Of a stretch of 6,067 bases of DNA, positions 5,739-6,067 are shown piece by piece. The stretch comes from Methanobacterium sp. (GTDB taxonomy: Archaea > Methanobacteriota > Methanobacteria > Methanobacteriales > Methanobacteriaceae). The position numbers were made by a program, and so were the translations under genes. The notes under the pieces are model-generated. The model had not been told where the DNA came from. It ran no database searches and saw nothing but the letters and a program-made list of their open reading frames with translations. The stretch spans positions 1 to 6,067 of the forward strand of contig PMMV01000010.1 of assembly GCA_003162115.1 (NCBI GenBank), given 5' to 3'. Each line of letters opens with the position of its first letter. Position 1 is the first letter of the stretch.

Positions 5739-6067
5739 ATGAGGGTATTTAATCTCTTGAAAACCAGGATAGAAGAGATGGAAGAGAATGGTGATGTTGA
5801 AGGTTTAATCCATGCATTAAACGACGATGCTGAAAATGTCCGCAGAGAAGCTATGATGGCTCTTGAAAGAATAGGAGATTCCCGTGCAACTGAACCCCTG
5901 ATACAACAACTCCAAAATCCGGATATAACTATACAAGAAGAAGCAATAACAGCACTAGGAAGGATCGGAGACAAAAAAGCAGTTTCACCACTAATACAAA
6001 CCCTCAACAATCAACACATAGGAATCAGATGGAAAGCAGCAGAAGCACTGGGAAAAATCGGAGATCC
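5739..6067 (+). CDS. HEAT-repeat (PBS-lyase-like) protein, N-terminal part (3' end outside window)
   Basis: The frame is open from ATG 5739 to the end of the window with no stop (109 full codons), so the gene continues beyond it. After a charged 16-residue lead (MRVFNLLKTRIEEMEE) come three successive 31-residue helical repeats at residues 17-47, 48-78 and 79-109, each ending in a conserved A-L-(E/G)-(R/K)-I-G-D: ALERIGD, ALGRIGD, ALGKIGD. This is the pattern of PBS-lyase HEAT-like repeats, which form a curved alpha-helical scaffold for binding other proteins. Such proteins are frequent and repetitive in Methanobacteriales; there is no signal peptide or membrane segment in the visible part, so it is probably cytoplasmic. 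Its G+C content (125 of 300 bases counted over 5761-6060, 42%) is above the rough one-third expected for this region, perhaps because of codon constraints in the repeats. No specific partner or function can be assigned. Confidence 0.88.
   Translation, partial: MRVFNLLKTRIEEMEENGDVEGLIHALNDDAENVRREAMMALERIGDSRATEPLIQQLQNPDITIQEEAITALGRIGDKKAVSPLIQTLNNQHIGIRWKAAEALGKIGD

Noticed and set aside
5723..6010. Minus-strand open frame of 95 codons
   Set aside because: It is antisense to the HEAT-repeat gene, which has a proper ribosome binding site and clear 31-residue repeats.

Overview
The window looks like chromosomal DNA from an A+T-rich euryarchaeal methanogen, most likely of the Methanobacteriales. 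The main evidence is a UbiA-family prenyltransferase of the archaeal ether-lipid type (digeranylgeranylglyceryl phosphate synthase), together with AAGGTGA/GGTGAT-type ribosome binding sites, oligo-T gene ends, and gene types typical of that order (U32 protein, HEAT-repeat protein). The order-level assignment is inference; no rRNA or methanogenesis gene is present.

Layout. Positions 1-312 hold the 3' end of an ABC transporter ATPase, and 314-1047 its ABC-2 type permease, interrupted by a one-base frameshift near a run of four G at 869-872. A gene-free stretch (1048-1289) follows, with an unexpectedly G+C-rich core, an 11-base tandem repeat and oligo-T tracts on both strands. On the minus strand, in the order transcribed, lie the DGGGP synthase gene (2631-1786) and a short trmO-like tRNA methyltransferase gene (1703-1290), possibly co-transcribed. 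A 124-base divergent promoter region separates them from a plus-strand U32-family protein of 889 residues (2756-5425). After a 313-base A+T-rich gap, the start of a HEAT-repeat protein (5739 onward) runs off the window end.

How the genes relate. The ATPase and permease form one export or resistance-type transporter, which should be non-functional if the frameshift is real. DGGGP synthase makes the second ether bond of archaeal membrane lipids. The TrmO-like and U32 proteins both fit RNA modification, respectively of t6A37 in tRNA and anaerobic hydroxylation of RNA, but they are in separate transcription units. I see no defence system, mobile element, CRISPR array, tRNA or rRNA. The most notable points are the permease frameshift, the degenerate second barrel of the U32 protein with an inserted CX3CX2C motif, and the G+C-rich intergenic island.
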